From Arthrobacter sp. 260 (GTDB taxonomy: Bacteria > Actinomycetota > Actinomycetes > Actinomycetales > Micrococcaceae): 64,000 nt of DNA. The stretch covers positions 1 to 64,000 of the forward strand of contig NZ_JABFOE010000009.1 of NCBI RefSeq assembly GCF_013116745.1. The letters run 5' to 3'. The notes beneath the pieces were generated by a model. It worked only from the letters and a program-made list of their open reading frames with translations, had not been told where the DNA came from and did no database searches. Positions 12,935 through 21,840 of the stretch are shown piece by piece (the first letter of the stretch is position 1; each line of letters starts with the position of its first letter). Position numbers and translations under genes: made by a program.

Positions 12935-13921
12935 TCAGGCGGAACGCTGGCGCGAGATCTCGTACAGGCTGATCCCAACTGCCATCGACGCGTTCAGCGA
13001 CTCCATCGCTGAGTCGATGGGGATCGAGACGATCTGGTCGCAGTTCTCGCGGACCAGGCGGGACAGGCCCTTTCCTTCGGAACCCACGACCAGGCAGACC
13101 GGTTCGCGGCCGAGCGTCAGGTCAGGGAGGGATACGTCGCCGTCGCCGTCGAGGCCCAGCACAAAGATGCCCTTGTCCTTGAAGGCTTTCAGGGTGGAGT
13201 TCAGGTTGCCGGCCTTGGCGACGGGGACCCGCACGGCAGCGCCGGCACTGGTCTTCCACGCCGAGGCGGTCATCCCGACGGACCGTCGCTCGGGAACGAT
13301 GACGCCGTGGCCGCTGAACGCGGACAGTGACCTGATGATGGCGCCGAGGTTGCGCGGGTCGGTGATGCCGTCCAGGGCGACGAACAACGGTGCGTTGTTG
13401 ATGTGGCCCTTCTTCCATTTCTGGATGGTCTCGGTGGCGAGGTCCACGGCGTCGACGTACTCGTAGGGCGGGATCTGCAGCATGATGCCCTGGTGCACCG
13501 AGCCGTCCGCCATCCGGTCCAGCTCGGTCTTGCCGGTTTCCATCAGCGGGATGCCCCGCTCGGTGGCGAGCTTCAGCGATTCGCGGATCCGCTCGTCCAT
13601 TTCGATCCGGATGGCCACGTGCAGCGCCTTCGCGGGGATGCCAGCCCTGAGGGACTCGACGACCGCGTTGCGGCCGGTGACCATTTCTTCGGTGCCCTTG
13701 CCGCGCGTGTTGCGGGACGACCCGGGGTTGCGGTTGCCTGAGTGCTTGGCCGCCGACCGTTCGGCGAGCTGCTTGCTCTTGTGTGCCTTGTGGTACGGGC
13801 GGTCCTCGGCCTTCGGGGTGGGACCCTTGCCTTCCAGCGCCTTGCGTCCAAGGCCTCCGGTTCCGCCCGAGGGGCCCTTTTTGCTCTTGCGCACAGCGCC
13901 GGGACGTCCGTGAGTGGCCAT
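12935..13921 (-). CDS. rlmB: 23S rRNA 2'-O-ribose methyltransferase (SpoU family)
   Basis: A 328-residue SPOUT methyltransferase, probably modifying a guanosine of 23S rRNA (Gm2251 in E. coli numbering). A basic N-terminal tail of about 70 residues comes first. Then there is the substrate-binding domain (TGRNAVVESLRAG near residue 80) and the C-terminal SAM-binding knot, with ALDGITDPRNLGAIIRS, VCLVVGSEGKGLSRL and IPIDSAMESLNASMA as the three SpoU motifs. I chose ATG 13921 (MATHGRPGAV); it has AAAGGTG at a suitable distance, whereas the upstream ATG at 13954 adds an unlikely 11 residues. It follows cysS, as in other actinobacteria. Confidence 0.93.
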   Translation of the reverse strand: MATHGRPGAVRKSKKGPSGGTGGLGRKALEGKGPTPKAEDRPYHKAHKSKQLAERSAAKHSGNRNPGSSRNTRGKGTEEMVTGRNAVVESLRAGIPAKALHVAIRIEMDERIRESLKLATERGIPLMETGKTELDRMADGSVHQGIMLQIPPYEYVDAVDLATETIQKWKKGHINNAPLFVALDGITDPRNLGAIIRSLSAFSGHGVIVPERRSVGMTASAWKTSAGAAVRVPVAKAGNLNSTLKAFKDKGIFVLGLDGDGDVSLPDLTLGREPVCLVVGSEGKGLSRLVRENCDQIVSIPIDSAMESLNASMAVGISLYEISRQRSA

Positions 13922-13974
13922 GGGGAAAACACCTTTGGGTAGAAGATTGGTCACCTCAGTTTACGCGGGTAACG

Positions 13975-13999
13975 CAGCAGACTTCACCGGAGTCTGCTG
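13975..13999 (-). terminator. hairpin between cysS and rlmB
   Basis: A perfect 9-bp stem, CAGCAGACT with AGTCTGCTG, closes a 7-nt loop 15 bp after the cysS stop. There is no T-run. It may reduce read-through from cysS into rlmB. Confidence 0.4.
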
Positions 14000-14013
14000 T
14001 ATGGCGGCATTGG

Positions 14014-15468
14014 TCAGCTTTTCAGGGTCCAGGAGGCACCGTCGGCAGTGTCCTCGATGACGATTCCGGCAGCGGTGAGGGCATCACGGATGGCGTCGGC
14101 CTGCGCCCAGTCTTTCGTTTCCCGGGCGGTCGTGCGCTGCTGCAGCTGGGATTTGATCAGCGCATCCAGGGCGATGTACTCGGGGCCGCGGGGACCCTTG
14201 CCGGGGTCCTGGACGTCGTCGAGTCCGAGCACCATTGTCATTTTCATGACATCGATGAAGGCCTTCTTGGTGGCCTCACTGTCTCCAGCGGCCAGGGCGG
14301 TATTCCCAGCCCGGACCGTGTCGTGCAGGACGGCCAGCGCCTGGGGCACGTTGAGGTCATCATTCATCGCTTCGATGAATGCCTGCGGTGCGGGACCGGC
14401 AACGAAGCCGTACCCGTCAGGGAATTCCCGGGCGGCGGCTTTCGAGAGGAACCCGTCGATGCGTTCGACGGCGGCAGCTGCCTCCTGCAGGGAGGTGGGC
14501 CGGTAGTCGAGTACCGACCGGTAGTGCGCCTGCCCGAGGTAGTACCGCACGACGCGGGGGCTGGCGAGGTCGAGCATCTCGGTGGGGCTGACCGTGTTGC
14601 CGATCGACTTGGACATCTTTTCACCCTCGAAGGTGACCATCCCGTTGTGCATCCAGTACCGGGCGAAGGGGTGCCCCGCGGCCTGCGACTGGGCCATTTC
14701 GTTCTCGTGGTGCGGGAACCTCAGGTCCAGGCCGCCGCCGTGGATGTCGAACTCGGTGCCGAGGTACTTGGTGACCATTGCCGAGCACTCGAGGTGCCAG
14801 CCCGGCCGGCCGGGTCCCCACGGGCTGGGCCAGGCGGCGGTGTCCGGCTCGCCTTCTTTCCACCCTTTCCAGAGAGCGAAGTCTCGCGGATCGCGCTTCC
14901 GGTTGATGAATTCGGGTTCGACGTCGGTGGCGCTCTGCATGTCGTCGATGTTCTGCCGGGTGAGGGAGCCGTACCCCTTCCATGAACGCACATCGAAATA
15001 GACGTCACCGGAGTCGTCGTTGGCCGGGTAAGCATGCCCCCGGTCGATGAGGAGCTGGATCAGGGAGTGCATTTCGGGAATGTGGCCGGTGGCGCGCGGC
15101 TCGTAGGTGGGCCTGCGCACGCCGAGGGTGTCGTAGGCCCGCTGGAATTCCAGTTCGTAGCGGTAGGCCAGCGCCCACCACTGTTCGCCGCGCAGCTCGC
15201 GGGGCAAGGCGTCGTCGTGCTCCGATTCCTTGGCGCGGGCCAGGATTTTGTCGTCGATGTCGGTGACGTTGCGGACCGTGGTGACCTTGTAACCGCTGGC
15301 GCTCAGCCAGCGGTTGAGCTGGTCGAACGCGATTGCGGAGCGGATGTGCCCCACGTGCGGCATCCCCTGCACAGTGGCACCGCAGTAGTACAGTCCCACT
15401 TCACCCTGCTTGAGGGGAACGAAGTCGCGGATCTGGGCGGTCGCGGTGTCATAGAATCTCAGGCTCAC
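14014..15468 (-). CDS. cysS: cysteinyl-tRNA synthetase
   Basis: A 484-residue class I aminoacyl-tRNA synthetase that charges tRNA-Cys. Cys29 in YYCGATVQ is a zinc ligand of the active site. The HIGH motif reads HVGH (38-41), and KMSKS is intact at 284-288. The C-terminal DALR-type anticodon region is present. The paralogue MshC (mycothiol cysteine ligase) shares these motifs but is shorter and lies elsewhere. The neighbourhood rlmB-cysS-ispF-ispD-carD also supports CysS. Confidence 0.96.
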   Translation of the reverse strand: MSLRFYDTATAQIRDFVPLKQGEVGLYYCGATVQGMPHVGHIRSAIAFDQLNRWLSASGYKVTTVRNVTDIDDKILARAKESEHDDALPRELRGEQWWALAYRYELEFQRAYDTLGVRRPTYEPRATGHIPEMHSLIQLLIDRGHAYPANDDSGDVYFDVRSWKGYGSLTRQNIDDMQSATDVEPEFINRKRDPRDFALWKGWKEGEPDTAAWPSPWGPGRPGWHLECSAMVTKYLGTEFDIHGGGLDLRFPHHENEMAQSQAAGHPFARYWMHNGMVTFEGEKMSKSIGNTVSPTEMLDLASPRVVRYYLGQAHYRSVLDYRPTSLQEAAAAVERIDGFLSKAAAREFPDGYGFVAGPAPQAFIEAMNDDLNVPQALAVLHDTVRAGNTALAAGDSEATKKAFIDVMKMTMVLGLDDVQDPGKGPRGPEYIALDALIKSQLQQRTTARETKDWAQADAIRDALTAAGIVIEDTADGASWTLKS

Positions 15469-15500
15469 CGCTCCAGATTAGCCGGTCGCGGTGAGCTGCT

Positions 15501-16022
15501 TCATCTGGCGTCGCCGGAGCTAGGGTCAGCGGCAGGGGGTGTGACGCTGACGACGACGGCAGTCGCCACCGCCGCGATGCCCTCCCCCCGTCCGGTGAAG
15601 CCCAACCCGTCGGTGGTAGTCGCTGACACGCTGACGGGTGCGCCCGCAGCGAGGGTCAGGACCGCTTCAGCTTCCGCCCGGCGCGGCGCGAACTTGGGGC
15701 GGTTGCCGACCAGCTGCACCGCGATGTTGCCGATTTCAAAGCCTGCAGCACGCACGATCCGGGCGGCCTCGGCCAGCAGGCTGACCCCGGAGGCGCCAGC
15801 GAATTCCGGGCGGTCAGTGCCGAAGTGGGTGCCGAGGTCGCCCACGCCTGCGGCGGAGAACAGTGCGTCAGCTGCGGCATGGGCCACCGCGTCGCCGTCG
15901 GAGTGTCCGCTCAGGCCACGTTCGCCATCCCAGAGCAGCCCGGCCACCCACAGCGGGCGGGGAGCGTCCTCGGGGGCGAACGCGTGCACGTCGACGCCGA
16001 CGCCGGTGCGGGGCAGGTTCAT
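15501..16022 (-). CDS. ispF: 2-C-methyl-D-erythritol 2,4-cyclodiphosphate synthase
   Basis: A 173-residue enzyme of the MEP isoprenoid pathway. The zinc ligands Asp11 and His13 lie in GVGVDVHAF, the next His in SGHSDGDA, and the HFGTDRPEF and [17 protein letters not shown] signatures are complete. A short C-terminal extension of about ten residues is unlike any motif I know. Its ATG overlaps the ispD stop by four bases (ATGA), so the two enzymes are translated together. Confidence 0.96.
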   Translation of the reverse strand: MNLPRTGVGVDVHAFAPEDAPRPLWVAGLLWDGERGLSGHSDGDAVAHAAADALFSAAGVGDLGTHFGTDRPEFAGASGVSLLAEAARIVRAAGFEIGNIAVQLVGNRPKFAPRRAEAEAVLTLAAGAPVSVSATTTDGLGFTGRGEGIAAVATAVVVSVTPPAADPSSGDAR

Positions 16023-16759
16023 GGTTGTGTCTTTCCGGTGGGGGTAGGAGCGAGGATGGCCGCGAGGCGGAGGTCCTGGGCGGTGGTGACCTTGAAGGCG
16101 GCGTCGTCGCCGTCGACCACATGGACGGGAATGCCGAGGCGTTCCAGCAGCACGGCGTCGTCGGTGACTGCGGCGCCGGGGGTCTGGTGGGCGAGGCGGA
16201 GGGTGTCGACGTTAAATCCCTGGGGTGTCTGGACCGCCCGGAGGGTGTCGCGCCGCGGTGTGCCGGTGACCAGACCGCCGTCGACGGTCTTGATGGTGTC
16301 GACCACGGGAATCACGGGAATCACCGCTTCGGCGCCGGCCCGCAGTGCTGCAACAACACGCTGGAAGACGGCGGGTGGGGTCAGGGCGCGGGCGGCGTCG
16401 TGCACCAGGACATGGCTGATGTCCTGGGACAGTGCGGCCAGGCCGGCGTTGACGGAGTCCGGCCGGGTGGCACCTCCGGCGACCAGCAGTACCGGGATCT
16501 CAGTGACCACCTCCGCGACGGCCGCACGGAGGGCGGTGTCGGCGGCGGGGACCACCACGCAGATCTCATGGGCGACGCCGGCGTCCAGCACCCCCTGGAG
16601 GGCATGATCGAGGATGCTGCGGCCTGCCACCTGGACCTGGGCCTTCGGAATGCCAAGCCCCAACCGTTGCCCTGCCCCACCGGCCACGATGATGACGCCG
16701 ACCCGCACCCCGGCGTCGGGCGTGGGGCTGGTCTGGGATTCGGGGTAGGTTCGCGACAC
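16019..16759 (-). CDS. ispD: 2-C-methyl-D-erythritol 4-phosphate cytidylyltransferase
   Basis: A 246-residue cytidylyltransferase of the MEP pathway. The nucleotide-binding loop [17 protein letters not shown] near residue 27 has the family lysine; the usual PKQ reads [15 protein letters not shown] and [18 protein letters not shown] are also family signatures. The first 18 residues are a non-conserved tail, so the true start may be the GTG near VRVGVII. It is separated from carD by the terminator at 16781-16814 and therefore probably has its own promoter. Confidence 0.95.
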   Translation of the reverse strand: MSRTYPESQTSPTPDAGVRVGVIIVAGGAGQRLGLGIPKAQVQVAGRSILDHALQGVLDAGVAHEICVVVPAADTALRAAVAEVVTEIPVLLVAGGATRPDSVNAGLAALSQDISHVLVHDAARALTPPAVFQRVVAALRAGAEAVIPVIPVVDTIKTVDGGLVTGTPRRDTLRAVQTPQGFNVDTLRLAHQTPGAAVTDDAVLLERLGIPVHVVDGDDAAFKVTTAQDLRLAAILAPTPTGKTQP

Positions 16760-16780
16760 CTGATTACCCTACGTCAGGGC

Positions 16781-16814
16781 AAGAAAAAGGGACCGCCCAC
16801 CCGGGCGATCCCTT
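16781..16814 (-). terminator. intrinsic terminator of carD
   Basis: On the minus strand AAGGGATCGCCC pairs with GGGCGGTCCCTT (one G-U) across a 4-nt loop and is followed by TTTCTT, a classical intrinsic terminator 38 bp after carD. It separates carD from ispD. Confidence 0.85.
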
Positions 16815-16852
16815 ATCAAACTCGATGTCCTTCAGGATGCGTTCCTGAAGAG

Positions 16853-17335
16853 CTAGGAAGCCAGTACCTCGTCGAGAACGCTCGCGGCCTTCTCTTCATC
16901 GGTCTTCTCTGCGAGTGCCAGTTCCGAGATCAGAATCTGCCGCGCCTTGGCGAGCATCCTCTTCTCCCCTGCTGACAACCCACGGTCATGATCACGGCGC
17001 CACAGGTCGCGGACTACTTCCGCAACCTTGATCACGTCACCCGAGGCAAGTTTTTCCAGGTTTGCCTTGTAGCGTCGTGACCAGTTGGTGGGCTCTTCAG
17101 TGAACTCGGCCCGCAACACATCAAAGACGTGCTGGAGACCTTCCTTGCCCACTACATCGCGCACCCCAACGAGGTCAACGTTCTCTGCTGGAACTTCAAT
17201 GGTTAGATCACCCTGAGCCACCTTGAGCTTGAGATACATTTTCTCTTCGCCCTTGACGACGCGCATCTTGATCTCTTCGATCTTCGCTGCGCCGTGGTGA
17301 GGATAAACTACTGTTTCGCCGACCTCAAAAACCAT
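16853..17335 (-). CDS. carD: CarD-family RNA polymerase-binding transcription regulator
   Basis: A 160-residue protein that binds the RNA polymerase beta subunit and stabilises open complexes, especially at rRNA promoters. The N-terminal Tudor-like domain starts [17 protein letters not shown], and the C-terminal basic helical domain contains the conserved Trp of [11 protein letters not shown] and [13 protein letters not shown]. Length and sequence are close to M. tuberculosis CarD. AAAGGGG precedes the ATG. In mycobacteria it sits next to the same lpqE and ispD genes, a gene order repeated here. Confidence 0.96.
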   Translation of the reverse strand: MVFEVGETVVYPHHGAAKIEEIKMRVVKGEEKMYLKLKVAQGDLTIEVPAENVDLVGVRDVVGKEGLQHVFDVLRAEFTEEPTNWSRRYKANLEKLASGDVIKVAEVVRDLWRRDHDRGLSAGEKRMLAKARQILISELALAEKTDEEKAASVLDEVLAS

Positions 17336-17378
17336 GTGGACTTTCCCCTTTCCCGCAGATCAGTTTATCACGAATTCG

Positions 17379-17395
17379 ACACGCCGAAGGCGTGT
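17379..17395. promoter_or_regulatory. 7-bp palindrome in the carD/lpqE intergenic region
   Basis: ACACGCC pairs perfectly with GGCGTGT around a 3-nt centre, 44 bp before the carD start. A TAAACT hexamer that could be a carD -10 lies between it and the gene. It could be an operator overlapping the carD promoter or a leader hairpin. The 266-bp intergenic region shows nothing else certain. Confidence 0.3.
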
Positions 17396-17601
17396 TTACG
17401 CAGGTCAGCAGGGACATGTGAAGGGGATTGGCTATGATTCGCCCCTTGACGGATTTGGGTTTTAGTGATCCACGTCGCGTCGAAAGTGTTGCGTGTGAGC
17501 CGCAGCGCTCCCTCACCGGGTAACTTTTCCCGATAGGCTGTAGGGAAAGTTTGAACTGGCAGTTCCCCACCAGATGATCGACCACCGTAGGAGTTTGCGC
17601 T

Positions 17602-18147
17602 GTGAAGAGTGACCGAATCAACCCCCTGCAGCACACCCGGGCGACGCGGAGCCTGGCTGCCGGTGCAGCACTGGTCGCTCTCCTCGGTGCCACCGGTTGC
17701 AGTGTGACCAGTGAGCAGGCCACCACGATCCAGTACGCGGCCTCGGACGGAATCGTCGACGAGGTTGGTCCCCTGGAACTGCGCAACATCCTGATCATCA
17801 CCTCGGAGGAGGGCGAGCCGGGCACCATCCTCGGCACAGTGTTCAACCCCACCGACTCGGCAGTGCAGCTGACCATTGAGGGCGAGAACTCAACGGTGGA
17901 CATCACCGTTGAGGCCGAAGGGAAGTGGGTCTTCGAGGACGAGACCACCGACGACGGCGTACTTGAGGGTGTCAGCGAGATCCCCGGTGCCCTGGTCGAC
18001 CTGAACTTCGTGGTGAACTCCGAGACCGTCGAACTGCGGGTTCCCGTGCTGGACGGCACCCTGGCCGAGTACCGCGAATACGTTCCCGGCGGCTACACCC
18101 CCGAGCCCACCCCGACGCCCGTAGAAACAGGCGAAGAGGAAGAGTAA
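17602..18147 (+). CDS. lpqE: LpqE-like lipoprotein
   Basis: A 181-residue exported lipoprotein. A basic N-terminus and hydrophobic stretch (about residues 16-31) lead to the lipobox LGATGC, with the lipidated Cys near residue 34. The mature part is acidic with beta-rich repeats and ends in a Pro/Thr/Glu tail. The GTG start has GTAGGAG 9 bp upstream. The position beside carD matches lpqE of mycobacteria; the biochemical role of that family is not established to my knowledge. It converges on the response regulator gene with only 3 bp between. Confidence 0.7.
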   Translation: MKSDRINPLQHTRATRSLAAGAALVALLGATGCSVTSEQATTIQYAASDGIVDEVGPLELRNILIITSEEGEPGTILGTVFNPTDSAVQLTIEGENSTVDITVEAEGKWVFEDETTDDGVLEGVSEIPGALVDLNFVVNSETVELRVPVLDGTLAEYREYVPGGYTPEPTPTPVETGEEEE

Positions 18148-18150
18148 CCT

Positions 18151-18831
18151 TCAGGACTCGTACTTGTAGCCCAGGCCGCGCACCGTCACCAGGTGGCTGG
18201 GGTTGGACGGGTCCGCCTCGATCTTCCCGCGGAGCCGTTTCACGTGCACGTCAAGGGTCTTGGTATCACCGACGTAGTCCGAACCCCAGACCCGGTCGAT
18301 CAGCTGACCCCGGGTCAGCACCCGGCCAGCGTTGCGCAGCAGCATTTCGAGCAGCTCGAACTCCTTCAGCGGCATCGCGACCGGGGCGCCATTCACGCTG
18401 ACCGTGTGCCGTTCGATGTCCATCCGCACCGGCCCTGACTGCACAGTGTTCGAAATCAGTTCCTCGGGTTCGGCCTGCCGCCGCAGCACCGCGCGGATTC
18501 TTGCCACCAGCTCCCGTGAGGAGTAGGGCTTCGTGACGTAGTCATCGGCTCCCAGCTCCAGACCGACCACCTTGTCGATCTCGGAGTCCTTGGCGGTGAG
18601 CATGATGACCGGCACACTGGAGCGCTGGCGCAGCTGCCGGCAGACCTCGGTCCCCGACTGGCCGGGCAGCTGCAGGTCCAGCAGCACCAGGTCGGCGCCA
18701 GCGCGGTCAAACTCGACGATCGCCTCGTTGCCGTCGCCCACCACCGACACCTCGAATCCCTCCTTGCCCAGCAGGTAGGACAGCGGGTCACTGAAGGATT
18801 CTTCGTCCTCCACCATCAGGATGCGGGTCAA
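18151..18831 (-). CDS. regX3: OmpR/PhoB-type response regulator (RegX3-like)
   Basis: A 226-residue DNA-binding response regulator. The receiver has the acidic pair near residue 8 (MVEDEES), phospho-acceptor Asp52 in LLDLQLPG and Lys101 in VTKPYSS. The C-terminal winged helix ends VTVRGLGYKYES. The TTG start overlaps the kinase stop (TTGA). Together with the adjacent phoU and the PHO box at 20158-20201, this points to phosphate-starvation control like SenX3-RegX3 or PhoR-PhoP. The choice between these two names is by similarity and context only. Confidence 0.85.
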   Translation of the reverse strand: MTRILMVEDEESFSDPLSYLLGKEGFEVSVVGDGNEAIVEFDRAGADLVLLDLQLPGQSGTEVCRQLRQRSSVPVIMLTAKDSEIDKVVGLELGADDYVTKPYSSRELVARIRAVLRRQAEPEELISNTVQSGPVRMDIERHTVSVNGAPVAMPLKEFELLEMLLRNAGRVLTRGQLIDRVWGSDYVGDTKTLDVHVKRLRGKIEADPSNPSHLVTVRGLGYKYES

Positions 18832-20096
18832 ACGCTCACTCCTTGTTCGTGGGCGGACGGTCCGCCCTGTTTCTCGCCGGACGGACCGGATTTCCCGGAC
18901 TTCCCGGTCGACGCTTCAACGCGCCGGTCGGTGCGTTTCTCGGTGGCCGCGAGCCCGTCCGCGGCATCGCTGTCCGCTTCCATCTCCGGCAGCCGCACGG
19001 TGAAGGTACTCCCCTGGCCGGACTGGGACCAGACGGTCACCTCGCCACCATGGTTGGAGACCACGTGCTTGACGATGCTCAGGCCCAGCCCGGTGCCACC
19101 GGTCTGGCGCGAGCGGGCCGCATCGATCCGATAGAACCGCTCGAAGACCCGTTCCTGTTCCTCGGGGGTGATCCCGATGCCCTGGTCGGTGACGGAGATT
19201 TGGGCGAGACCATCCCGGGAGCGCAGCCCCACCCCCACCCGGGTGCCCTCGGGCGAATAGCGGATGGCGTTGTCGATCAGGTTCCTGAACGCCGTCATCA
19301 GCAGGTCGGGGTCACCGTAGACCGGTTCGTCAATCCGCCCACCGACTACGATGTCGATCTGCTTACTCTCCGCGGGAAGCCGGTTGCGGTCCACCGCCTC
19401 CGCGATGACCGTGTTGATGTCCACGGGGCGCCCGCGGCGCACCACGTCGGCACCCTGCAGCCGCGACAGTTCGATGATGTCCTGCACCAGGGCTGACAGG
19501 CGTGCCGACTCCTTGTGCATCCGGCGGGCGAACCGGCGGACGGCTTCCTCGTCCTCCGCGGCGTCGTCGAGCGCCTCAGCGAGCAGGGAGATGGCACCCA
19601 CTGGGGTTTTGAGCTCGTGGGACACGTTCGCCACGAAGTCGTTGCGGATTTCCTCGGTGCGGGTGATTTCTGTCCGGTCATCGGCGAGGATCAGGACGTA
19701 TTCCTCCCCCAGGGACGCCACCCGGGCGAGCACGATGATCGTCCCCTGGCCCAGGGGGCCACGGGGCAACTCCAGCTGCTTCTGCTCAATCACACCGTCA
19801 CGGCGCACCCTGGCGGTGAGCTCAAGCAGTTCCGAGTGCACCACCGTGTGGCCGCGGACCAGGCCGAAGGCATACGCGGCGGGGCTGGCCCGCACCACGC
19901 CGTCGATCGCGTCGACCACCACGTAGGCGCGGCCAATGATGGAGAGCACCTCGGCCGCCCCCTCGGGCAGGGTTGGCTCATCGACGAAGAGGAGCGAACG
20001 GCGCTGGATTTCGCTCAGCCGGAAAGCGGCCATGCCGGCGGTGCCCAGGGCGACGCCGACCAGCCCGGCAATGAGAATGAGAAGGACGGGATCCAC
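18828..20096 (-). CDS. senX3: sensor histidine kinase (SenX3/PhoR-like)
   Basis: A 422-residue membrane kinase with one hydrophobic N-terminal segment (residues 3-25). A PAS-like region (about 45-140) follows, then HisKA with His160 in NVSHELKTPVG. The HATPase domain has the N box NLIDNAIRYS, the G1 box DQGIGI and the G2 box GGTGLGLS. The C-terminal 40 residues are a charged, low-complexity tail. It lacks an extracytoplasmic sensor domain, as does SenX3, whose signal comes through PhoU and the Pst transporter. Translational overlap with the regulator gene indicates one operon, transcribed divergently from phoU. Confidence 0.85.
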   Translation of the reverse strand: MDPVLLILIAGLVGVALGTAGMAAFRLSEIQRRSLLFVDEPTLPEGAAEVLSIIGRAYVVVDAIDGVVRASPAAYAFGLVRGHTVVHSELLELTARVRRDGVIEQKQLELPRGPLGQGTIIVLARVASLGEEYVLILADDRTEITRTEEIRNDFVANVSHELKTPVGAISLLAEALDDAAEDEEAVRRFARRMHKESARLSALVQDIIELSRLQGADVVRRGRPVDINTVIAEAVDRNRLPAESKQIDIVVGGRIDEPVYGDPDLLMTAFRNLIDNAIRYSPEGTRVGVGLRSRDGLAQISVTDQGIGITPEEQERVFERFYRIDAARSRQTGGTGLGLSIVKHVVSNHGGEVTVWSQSGQGSTFTVRLPEMEADSDAADGLAATEKRTDRRVEASTGKSGKSGPSGEKQGGPSAHEQGVSV

Positions 20097-20157
20097 ATGC
20101 CTAGCTTATGCGTACCAACGGTGCCGGGAAGGGTGTTCCGGTGGCAATAGGGAAGTG

Positions 20158-20201
20158 GTTCAACTAACGTTCACTCAAAGGTGCATAACAGTTCATCACC
20201 A
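20158..20201 (+). promoter_or_regulatory. PHO box: four 11-nt direct repeats
   Basis: Four contiguous 11-nt units read GTTCAACTAAC, GTTCACTCAAA, GGTGCATAACA and GTTCATCACCA. Phased 11-nt repeats starting GTTCA are the hallmark of PhoP/RegX3 binding sites in Streptomyces and mycobacteria. The site lies between divergent senX3-regX3 and phoU, 69 bp before the phoU GTG and 62 bp before the kinase start, so both directions could be controlled. The third unit is the weakest. Confidence 0.8.
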
Positions 20202-20269
20202 ACTGAGAATGTGCTGTGTGGGACTGTGCATAGACGTACGCAGTCATCTCTATGGAAAGGATGCCTCCC

Positions 20270-20929
20270 GTGCGGAAGGTTTTTCAGGCAGAGCTTCACC
20301 AGATCGGTGAACAGCTCATCGAAATCTCGCAGCTGGTCGCGGAGGCGCTGGGCAAAGCCACCACCGCGTTCGAGACCGCTGACACCGAACTTGCCCAGGA
20401 TGTGATCGCCGCCGACGCACGCATCGATTTCCTCCAGAATGATCTGGACGAGCGTGCCATCGACATTCTGGCCCTCCAGGGCCCTGTCGCCAGCGACCTG
20501 CGGATGATCGTGGGGGCGCTGCGGATGAGCGCCTCGCTGGAGCGGATGGGCGATCTGGCCCGCCATGTGGCCCAGCTGGCACGGTTGCGGTACCCCGAAC
20601 ACGTGATCCCGGCGGCCATCCGCCCCACCTTCGAGGAAATGGCCGAGCTGGATCAGCAGATCGCCAAGAAGGTGAACGAACTGCTCGAAACCCGGAACCT
20701 GCAGCTCAGCAACGAGATCTACGCGCACAACGCACGGATCAACGAGTTGCATGCAGGGGTCTTCAAGGCAATCGCCGCCCCGGACTGGGATGTGTCAGCA
20801 CCCATCACCGTGGACGTGACGCTGGCCAGCCGCTACTTCGAGCGGTTCGCCGACCATGGCGTCTCCGTCGCCCGCAAGGTCACCTACCTAGTCACCGGCG
20901 AATGGCAGCCCAGCGCTCCGCTGAACTAA
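20270..20929 (+). CDS. phoU: phosphate signalling regulator PhoU
   Basis: A 219-residue, all-helical protein with two PhoU three-helix repeats (about 10-100 and 115-205). It links the phosphate transporter to the sensor kinase and restrains signalling when phosphate is plentiful. I chose GTG at 20270 (VRKVFQAELHQIGEQL) because the family begins here and GGAAAGG lies 9-10 nt upstream; the ATG at 20252 lies inside that ribosome binding site. No pst genes lie beside it. It faces gpmA across a long terminator. Confidence 0.92.
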   Translation: MRKVFQAELHQIGEQLIEISQLVAEALGKATTAFETADTELAQDVIAADARIDFLQNDLDERAIDILALQGPVASDLRMIVGALRMSASLERMGDLARHVAQLARLRYPEHVIPAAIRPTFEEMAELDQQIAKKVNELLETRNLQLSNEIYAHNARINELHAGVFKAIAAPDWDVSAPITVDVTLASRYFERFADHGVSVARKVTYLVTGEWQPSAPLN

Positions 20930-20954
20930 CCCCGGTTGGTAACACACACCACCG

Positions 20955-20994
20955 ACGACGACGGCCGGTCCCCTGAGGGGCCGGCCGTCGTCGT
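20955..20994. terminator. long bidirectional hairpin between phoU and gpmA
   Basis: ACGACGACGGCCGGTCCCC pairs with its near-exact complement across a 3-nt TGA loop: 18 of 19 positions pair and the other is a T/G wobble. It lies between convergent phoU and gpmA. No long T-run flanks it, so it would act by stem strength alone. Confidence 0.8.
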
Positions 20995-21025
20995 TCGTGG
21001 GGTGGTGAGCTGGTGGCTCTGAGGG

Positions 21026-21775
21026 CTAGTGCTTGCCCTGGTTGGCGACGGCTTCGATCGCTGCCGCTGCGGCGTCAGCGTCCAGGTAGGTGCCGCCAGC
21101 CTTGACCGGAACAAGGTTCTCATCCAGTTCATAGATCAGGGGGATGCCGGTCGGGATGTTCAGGGAGGCGATGTCGCCGTCGCTGATGCCGTCCAGGTGC
21201 TTCACCAATGCGCGCAGGGAGTTGCCGTGCGCTGCGATGAGTACCGTCTTGCCCTCCTTGATGTCCGGTGCGATGTCGGATTCCCAGTACGGGAGGAACC
21301 GGTCCAGGACGTCCTTGAGGCACTCGGTGCGGGGGATGGCGTCGCCGAGGTCCGCGTACCGCGGATCGTTGGCCTGGGAGAATTCGCTGTCGTCCTCGAT
21401 GGGAGGTGGCGGGGTGTCGTAGGAGCGGCGCCACTCCATGAACTGGGCCTCGCCGAACTCCGCGAGGGTCTGCGCCTTGTCCTTGCCCTGCAGGGCGCCG
21501 TAGTGGCGCTCGTTGAGCCGCCAGTGGCGATTGACGTCAATCCAGCTGCGGTCAGCAGCCTCGAGGGCCAGGTTCGCGGTGATGATGGCCCGCTTCTGCC
21601 GGGACGTGTACACGATGTCCGGGAGCAGGCCGGCCTCGACCAGCAGTTCCCCGCCGCGGATGGCTTCGGCTCGGCCCTGTTCGGTCAGCGGGACATCGAC
21701 CCAGCCGGTGAACAGGTTCTTCTCGTTCCACTCACTTTGGCCGTGGCGGAGCAGGATCACTTTGTAGGAAGTCAT
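21026..21775 (-). CDS. gpmA: 2,3-bisphosphoglycerate-dependent phosphoglycerate mutase
   Basis: A 249-residue glycolytic mutase that interconverts 3- and 2-phosphoglycerate. The phospho-acceptor His11 lies in [18 protein letters not shown], and [11 protein letters not shown] and [13 protein letters not shown] with the second His are complete. ATG 21775 begins [12 protein letters not shown] as in the family; an upstream in-frame ATG at 21793 would add six residues. In mycobacteria gpm also lies beside senX3-regX3, so this order is conserved. Confidence 0.95.
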   Translation of the reverse strand: MTSYKVILLRHGQSEWNEKNLFTGWVDVPLTEQGRAEAIRGGELLVEAGLLPDIVYTSRQKRAIITANLALEAADRSWIDVNRHWRLNERHYGALQGKDKAQTLAEFGEAQFMEWRRSYDTPPPPIEDDSEFSQANDPRYADLGDAIPRTECLKDVLDRFLPYWESDIAPDIKEGKTVLIAAHGNSLRALVKHLDGISDGDIASLNIPTGIPLIYELDENLVPVKAGGTYLDADAAAAAIEAVANQGKH

Positions 21776-21840
21776 AGGTTCAGTCTGCCGCATGAGCGCC
21801 GCAGGTTCACCTGTGGCGCGGTTCTGTTACCGGTGGACGG

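Noticed and set aside
14014..15468. MshC (mycothiol cysteine ligase) for the cysteinyl-tRNA synthetase-like gene
   Set aside because: Length 484, an intact C-terminal anticodon region and the ispF/rlmB context indicate CysS.
17325..18059. 244-codon minus-strand frame opposite the lpqE-like gene
   Set aside because: The plus strand has a ribosome binding site, signal peptide and lipobox; the other frame has low-complexity Ser/Thr sequence.
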